The notes under the pieces: generated by a model
Database searches by the model: none
What the model was told of the DNA's origin: nothing
What the model saw: only the letters and a program-made list of their open reading frames with translations
Program-made: the position numbers and the translations under genes
Source: Kalmusia sp. IMI 367209
Taxonomy: Eukaryota; Ascomycota; Dothideomycetes; Pleosporales; Didymosphaeriaceae
Assembly (NCBI GenBank): GCA_027946365.1
Contig: JAPEUQ010000002.1
Location: 3,596,001-3,660,000, forward strand
DNA length: 64,000 nucleotides
Direction: 5' to 3'
In this document: one piece after another, positions 58,054 to 64,000 of the stretch
Position numbering within the stretch: position 1 is the first letter of the stretch
Layout: every line of letters starts with the position of its first letter

Positions 58054-59585
58054 ATGGCAACTCCGACCTACGACGACAAGGTCGCTGAAAGCTCGATCAA
58101 TGACAAAGATGCCCAAGTCGGCACCACTGAGGAGATCCATATCGACCCAGTCGCGGAGAAGAAGCTACTCCTCAAACTCGATCTGATACTCTCACCCATG
58201 ATGGTCCTGATTTTTCTTGTGGCCTACTTGGATCGGGCCAATATTGGTTGGTACTGCTACATGCTTCTCGGACTCCAACTGACCAGGTACAGGAAATGCG
58301 GCCATTGCGGGTATGAATGAGGATCTCAACCTCACGGGAAACCGCCTCAATGTCGCCGTCACGCTCTTCTACGTAACCTACATCGCCTTTGAGGTCCCGG
58401 CATCTATCCTTCTGAAGAGGCTCCGACCGTCTCGACTGATTCCGTTCTTCATCATCGGCTGGAGCGCCGTCATCATTGGAGCTGCTTTTATCCAGAATTA
58501 CGCGTCTTTGATTGCCACTCGCCTTCTACTTGGCGCGTTCGAATCTGGTCTTTTCCCTTGCTTGACACTCTACCTGAGCATGTACTACAAGCCTCTAGAG
58601 CAGGCCCGCCGAGTTTCGTACCTTTTCGTTGCGTCGGCCCTCAGTGGCGCTTTTGGCGGCCTCCTGGCCTACGGTCTGACGAACCTTCACGGCGCCAAGG
58701 GGCTGGCTGGCTGGAGATGGCTTTTTCTCGTGGAAGGGGATCATTTCCATCGTCGTCGGTGTTGCGACCATATTCCTGCTTCCGGATAATTTCGAGACGG
58801 CGTGGTGGTTGAAGGAAGACGAGAAAGCTCTGCTGCGGGCTCGACACGAGAACGCACGGCTCTACCAGGGCAAATCGATGACAAGGGATGCCTTGGATGA
58901 GTCAGAAGTCAAGCTGGCGTTCCGCGATCCCAAGGTCTGGCTCAACTCGTTCTGCCAATTCTGCGCCAACACGTGCTCCTTTGGCTTCAGCACGTTTCTC
59001 CCCGTGATCATTCGAGGGTTCGGGTATTCCAGCATCCGGACGCAGCTTCTGACGGTGCCCGTGTACATCTGGGCGTCGGTCGTGTACATTTGCGTGTCGT
59101 TTGCGTCCGACTACTTCAACCGCCGCGCGTATCTGATGGTGCCGCTTGCGCTGGTCACGGCGGTTGGGTACGCCCTGCAGTTGGGTGTTTCGATGCACTC
59201 GACTTCTGTGCTCTATTTCGCTACCTTCGTTACGGCTACCGGCATCTACTGCTGTGTTGGACTGAACGTCACATGGATCATCAACAGCAATGCAGGGTAC
59301 TTCAAGCGCGCGACGGCGATCGGACTCCAGCAGACAATCGGCAACAGTGCGGGCATCATGGCGGGCCAGATCTATCGGCTCAAGGATAACGACGGGCGTT
59401 ACGTTATCGGCCACGCAGTATCGCTCTCGACCATGACCGTTGCGGCCGTGGGATACGCAACCATGTATTTGCTGTTGCGGAGACTCAACAAAAAGCGCGA
59501 GGGCATGTCGATTGAGGAGCGCATTCGAGAGATTGACGCAGGCAAGATGGGGGACAGGCACCCGGATTTCCGGTACACATTGTAG
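58054..59585 (+). CDS. MFS transporter, ACS family, with internal +1 frameshift as read
   Basis: Plasma-membrane symporter of the anion:cation symporter family (relatives carry nicotinate, phthalate and similar acids). Exons 58054-58246 and 58293-59585, with a 46-bp intron (GTTGGT donor, TACAG acceptor), phase 1. Marks are KLDLILSPMMVLIFLVAYLDRANIG, NRLNVAVTLFYVTYIAFEVPAS, ATRLLLGAFESGLFPC and WRWLFLVEG. The reading frame breaks in the GGGG run at 58736-58739. Before it the frame reads ...FLVEG, and in the +1 frame the protein resumes as IISIVVGVATIFLLPDNFETAWWL. With one G removed the whole gene reads as 494 residues with normal membrane segments. As given it would stop at 58789. It is either a sequencing or assembly error or a recent pseudogene. 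The gene lies divergently beside the Zn2Cys6 regulator. Confidence 0.85.
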
Positions 59586-61475
59586 ACTATGGGAAGCGTA
59601 GTTGACGTAATCCACACTAGCATTCTAGTCTACAAAATCCAGTGTCATTCCACGTCCAAGTGTTGTGGTGACTGACTTCCTACCGTATGTTGTGGGTTGC
59701 AACGTGCCCCTGGCGCTACTAAAATATTATATAATACCATTCACACGTAGTAAGGGAGGAAGGAGGGAAGGTTTGTACAATACCTCCTCGTGTTTTTTTT
59801 AGTCATGCAGAACACATGTGAGCAGCAGCTGCTGCTGCCACCGTTATCGTCGCTGTCCTTTTGGGATACGGACACGTTTGTGCGGTTTACTGAACACGAA
59901 CACATGACCTCGTTTAATCCGGCCGCATCAACGCACACACACACACACAACAGTCTCTTCCGATCATGCAGCGTTGGGTCGTTGGCGCTGTGCTGCGCTG
60001 TCTCACCACAGGCGGTCACGCTACGATGGAGCGAAGCTTCGAGAAATGTGAAAGCCAAGTTCTGGATATTTTTTATGCAACAATCAGGAGAAAGATAATG
60101 CCGGATGACGTCGTGGGTGCCGCAAGCCCCTCCTCAGCTGCTGCAAGCCATCGTGATCCCTTGCGCGCGACGCGTGATTGGCCCGCTGGACGGCGCCGAA
60201 GGGATTCAGGGTCCTTTGGCAACGCGGAACAAGTAGCGATGCACACTGCAGACTGCGATCCTGCAGGCCGACTTAGCACTCCCAACTTCCGGCTAGCCGC
60301 TCACGGCACTGCGAAGGGAGGGGGCGGGTTAGGGGATGCCTCAGGGTCCACGAGCTGCAGATGGGGGGAGCCGTGGTGAGAAAGTGAGGTCATCTCGTGG
60401 GGCGTCGGCACCATCGGCGGGGGTTTATCCGGCTGCAAATGGCATTCGGCAGGGAGCGTGATTGGACAGGAACCGGAGTCCGCAACGGGGGGCTTGCCAA
60501 GCTGCCTTCAGCCCTGTGCGCCGGGTCGCCCCGTTCGGTCGTGGACGCTGAGGAGCGTTGAGCGCGCGCCAGTTTGGCTTGCTGCGGCCGGATCATGGTG
60601 CCATGGGAGGAGGGAGGGCCCAGGGCGACGATGCTTTGAGGAGCCGAGAAAGACTCAGTCTTCGGTTGCTGATTGCCCCGTCGAACGATGAGAAGTTCCC
60701 ATGTTCTGGCTCGTGGTCGACGAACGATGTGCGGCGGGACCCTGAAGTAATCTGGCCGTCGCGATCACCGATTGCCCTGGCCATCGGGGGCGGACAGCGA
60801 GGGTCGCAATGGCGATAGGTGCCGAATCCAGTGGCATGAGGTGTTGCAGATCACAAGCCATCGTCGATGCACGGTCTAGGCCGACTAGCCCGGGGGCAGG
60901 CAGAGCCAGGAACGCCACCTGCCTTTGGCGAGCCTACAGGTCCGATCGCGAGCACCAGCCTTGGCATCTTGAAATCGCTAGAGAATCGTACATGGCTCGC
61001 ATCCAAGGTCCCGCGAACATCATGGGAGTTTCTTCCTCCCCTTGTGCCCGCCGTTCGGGCGCTGCATCTCATCTACCCAATCCATCCCTCGCCTCTCTAC
61101 CGTCCCTCCGCCGCAAAACCACCCCAGCCCTCCGCGTGCGCCCGCCATCTGTTGCCCTCTATATACCCACTGCAACGCCGTTGCAGCCCTGTTTAGAGAT
61201 ATACCGCACATGCCACACCTCGCAGCGCACTCTTCCTGACACAAGCGTGCCCTCCCAAACAAGCTTAACCTCTCTACCCACCCGGTCCGAGCAATAATCC
61301 GCCTCGCCGGTTGCGAATCCCACAACCCTCGACTGAACGATCTAGCTGCACCCACCGATCGGGGCTCGCCCTCGCAAGAGGAAGCGTAGCATGGTCTTGT
61401 TCGTAGTCAGCAAGCAGCAAGAACCTCACACACACGCTCTCTCTCTCTCTCTCTTTCTCGTATAGCAAGGAAACC
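59586..61475. promoter_or_regulatory. Long upstream region / leader of frq
   Basis: About 1.9 kb without a supportable gene, consistent with the long promoter and leader known for frq. It contains a (CA)n run at 59934-59948 and a (CT)n run at 61437-61455 just before the start codon. It is rich in CGAT/GATC words. Notable ones are GATCACCGAT (60763-60772), CGATCG (60943-60948), and two CGATC copies (61338-61342 and 61356-61360), the second inside the palindrome CCGATCGG (61355-61362). GATC/CGAT pairs resemble White Collar light-response elements. Function is inferred. Confidence 0.5.
61437..61455. repeat. CT microsatellite in frq leader
   Basis: Run of about nine CT units ending 20 bp before the frq start codon. 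Pyrimidine-rich leaders are common in fungal genes. Confidence 0.85.
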
Positions 61476-64000
61476 ATGAACGACCTGCCTGGCACCATAC
61501 CGCCGCTGCGTCCGACGCCGCACCCCCGCCGCCCGCCAGCGCACAAATCTGTGTCCCTTCGCCATAGCCCCCCTGCTTCTGGACTCCCCGCAAAGGCGCC
61601 CACCTTCTACCACCCCCAAGGTACCACCGCGAGCTCTCCCAATGCGCCTGCCAGCGACAAGGCAAACCCGCCCACCAATTCGAGCGCCTCGCCCAGGTTC
61701 CAGTCCAACAAGCACAGCTCCGGAGAAAGCAGCGATGCGGGCAAGTGGTTCGAGAACACCAACAATGCGGTGCAGGGCAACAACACACTGGACAGTAAGT
61801 ACCGTGGGTCCTTGCTCAGGTCTGGTCTGATCAGCGTGACATAGACGAACCGCCCTTCTTCCTTCGCAACTCCTCGTCGTCCGAAACCCCTCCAGATGGC
61901 CATGCGCACGATCACATGTACCAGCGGACGACGTCGATGCCGTACCGTCCTGGCCTGGGCCCCCTGAACACCGACAACGCCGAAGACTTCCGGAGCGTCA
62001 TTGACGACTTGACTGTTGCAAATAAGAAGTTGAAGCAGAAACTGAAAAAGTACGAAAAGCTGCATGATGCTCACCTGCAAGATGAGAAACTGTTCGAAGT
62101 GCGTTTCCATGGTCTTCCAGACCACAAGAAGAGAGAACTGGAGGACACATTGCGCAAGTTCGCCGCCGATCTCGACGACAGCCCAGGCAGAGAGTATCCC
62201 GCCATATCTTCTCACCCTGCGCCATTCGATACGCAGAAAACCGCCTCTTCGCATGCTTCTCGCTTTGCCGAGTCCGGGTACGCATCCATGTCTGGCCATA
62301 ATTCAAGCTCGCTGCCCTCGGTTCAACCATCAAACCCTGTGTCTAGCACTGACAAGGATCACCGGCGCATGACCAAGTCACAGTACAACCAACAGCAACA
62401 GAGCATCCGATCGTACCTCCACGACATTCCTCACGGCTTGCTTCCCAAGAGTCACACGCAAATGTCCGACAAGTCGAAGAAGAAATTGGTAGTGCGTCGC
62501 TTGGAACAGATTTTCGCTGGTAAGCGATCGGCGCCTGGTAACCATCCGCAACCAATGCAGCAGGAGGAAGTCGCCCAATCAGCCGCCATGGACGATCGCC
62601 GCGCTAGAGAAGCCACCGGCCAACACTCCAAGATAGAGGGTAACCGAGAAGCACGTATCATGCCTGTGCGGGCCGAGGACGATGATATCACCGGACACTA
62701 TGCCCAGGAAGCCTTGCAGAAGTTGCGCCCGACCCACTGTATCAACGAGCAAGACTTTGCAGGCTCTGGATCCCCCGACCAGCGACCTACGAGACCGTTG
62801 GACTTGGATCCCTACCGGGCGCAAGTGCCGACCGAGAATATGGATTACATTCGACATCTCGGCTTTACCCCGCCAGACATGATGTCTGAGGACTCGCCAG
62901 AAGAAGGTCACGGATGGCTGTATCTCAATCTCCTGATCAACATGGCTCAGCTCCACACGTTCAATGTTACTCCGGATTTCGTAAAGGAAGCCGTGACCGA
63001 GTACAGCTCGAAATTTGAGCTTTCCCATGACGGCCGAAAGATTCGCTGGAGAGGAGGTCACGATGCGACCATGAGTAGCACTGGCTCTAGCTCAGAATAC
63101 CAAGGAGATTCCCCCCACGACACCTCGGCACAGAGTACCTCATCTCTCAAGTATCTCAAGACAGGAGCAAGCGGAAGCACTGAATCTAGCATGGACCCGG
63201 AGCGAACGGCGAAACGGGTTGCTCGTGAGCAGAAAGAAAAGGAGAAGAACCGATTTACCTACACACCTTTGTTCTTCCACAAGGAGGATTCAGACGATGA
63301 GGCTGATTCCTATGGACTCGACGTCGGATCGTCGAGCAACTCGCCCTTGCAAGCGCAGCAAGCTGGTGACTCGTCTGGTTTCGGCAGTTCGGCTATGCGC
63401 AGCTCTTCGTCGAAGAGACGACGCAACGAAGGTCCCATGATTTTTTACAGCAAAGCAAAATTCTGTACCGATCTGACGGGCGACAGCCGTGGTATTGCGA
63501 GCCATGCTTCCGACTCCTACCAAAACATCACGAATCAGCCTATTGGACTTCCTCCCGTGCTCCGAGCCAACGCTCGCAAGGAGATTTCTGACATGGGAGA
63601 ACCCCGCGGCCCGCTCGACAATTACTCTCCGATGGATATTGATACGAAAATGAGCGGGTCGGCTTCTTCGAGCGGCGGAGAGGTAGGATTTTCACCAGAC
63701 GCCTTGGAGGACGACAACGGAACAGAGAGCCCCGACTTGGTCGAGTTTGAAGCGTCTGGACTAGGAGGAGTTCAGCCAGAGGACCATTTTTCTATTCGCG
63801 TCCGTCGCTCACAGTCGCAGACCACGCCAGGTAACGCCTCGTCTACACGACGAAGGTCACAGCTTTATCCGAAGAAGATTCTCGAAGCCCTCAACGAGCG
63901 ATCGTCCCCTGAACCTGAAGCTTCTTTCACTCCACGTCAGCAGCCTGTCATCAGAGAAGAAATCCTTTCCGCATCACGCAGAACTTTGCCAAATTCAACG
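61476..64000 (+). CDS. frq: Circadian clock protein FREQUENCY (3' end beyond window)
   Basis: Negative element of the fungal circadian oscillator. FRQ with FRH and casein kinase 1 inhibits the White Collar complex. Exons 61476-61794 and 61845 to beyond 64000, with a 50-bp intron (GTAAGT; ATAG), phase 1. 825 residues lie in the window and the frame stays open to the edge. Diagnostic blocks are SSGESSDAGKWFENTNN and, across the intron, NEPPFFLRNSSS. A coiled coil for dimerisation lies at about 155-192 (FRSVIDDLTVANKKLKQKLK, KYEKLHDAHLQDEKLFEVR). Then come HGLPDHKKRELEDTLRKFAADL and RPLDLDPYRAQVPTENMDYIRHLG, with an NLS-like KRRR near residue 628. GPMIFYSKAKFCTDLTGD and Ser/Asp-rich, PEST-like stretches follow. 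Neurospora FRQ is 989 residues, so roughly the last sixth is missing here. Confidence 0.95.

Noticed and set aside
58902..59615. 237-codon minus-strand frame
   Set aside because: Shadow of the MFS transporter. It has no membrane segments or domain of its own.
1..64000. tRNA, rRNA, CRISPR or insertion sequence
   Set aside because: By eye I found no B-box/T-loop motif with a foldable cloverleaf, no regular spacer-repeat array, and no transposase or reverse transcriptase domain. A tRNA scan or repeat search would be decisive and was not possible.

Overview
The window is nuclear DNA of a filamentous ascomycete (Pezizomycotina). The genes are split by short introns of about 48-140 bp with GT...AG ends and CTAAC/CTGAC-like branch sites. 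The gene set is typically fungal: LTE1, a fungal-type Ras-associating/LRR adenylate cyclase, the cortical anchor ApsA/Num1, a Zn2Cys6 regulator, and the circadian clock gene frequency (frq). A frq gene argues against Aspergillus and its close relatives, which lack it, and fits Dothideomycetes, Leotiomycetes or Sordariomycetes. Dothideomycetes is my guess and is not proven. I see 21 protein genes. The first (LTE1) and the last (frq) run off the window edges. I found no convincing tRNA, rRNA, CRISPR array or intact transposon.

Layout. 0-11 kb holds three minus-strand genes: LTE1 (mitotic exit GEF), a DUF3445/HRQ-family protein and ALG9 (ER mannosyltransferase). 11-24 kb holds three plus-strand genes: NAF1 (H/ACA snoRNP assembly), the 2132-residue adenylate cyclase and a lineage-specific cysteine-rich protein. 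24-32.5 kb is more accessory: a C2H2 protein with a diverged tandem-repeat array in its promoter, a secreted GH5 exo-1,3-beta-glucanase and an allantoate-permease-type transporter. 32.6-53.2 kb is mostly housekeeping: ApsA/NUM1, CNS1 (Hsp90 co-chaperone), an F-box-like protein, mitochondrial SHMT, a small membrane protein, a small secreted protein, CMR1 and COQ9. It includes a 3.9-kb gene-free gap at 36.7-40.6 kb. 54-59.6 kb holds a probable three-gene catabolic cluster: a fumarylacetoacetate-hydrolase-family enzyme, a Zn2Cys6 regulator and an MFS transporter. frq begins at 61.5 kb behind a long leader/promoter.

Points of interest. (1) An array of about 115-120-bp tandem repeats lies directly upstream of the C2H2 gene. 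Each unit opens with a CGCCCC...GGGGCG dyad, and the same dyad occurs upstream of the secreted-protein gene at 48.6 kb. (2) Two clean +1 frameshifts, in CMR1 and in the 58-kb MFS gene, both fall in GGGG runs and point to homopolymer errors or recent mutations. (3) Inverted repeats with CGG/CCG half-sites lie upstream of the FAH-family gene beside a Zn2Cys6 regulator. (4) The SHMT active-site loop carries Cys where Gly is the rule. (5) Paired CGATC motifs lie just upstream of the frq start. Exon boundaries were worked out by hand from splice signals and reading-frame phase and are unsupported by transcripts. Expect an error of a base or so in places.
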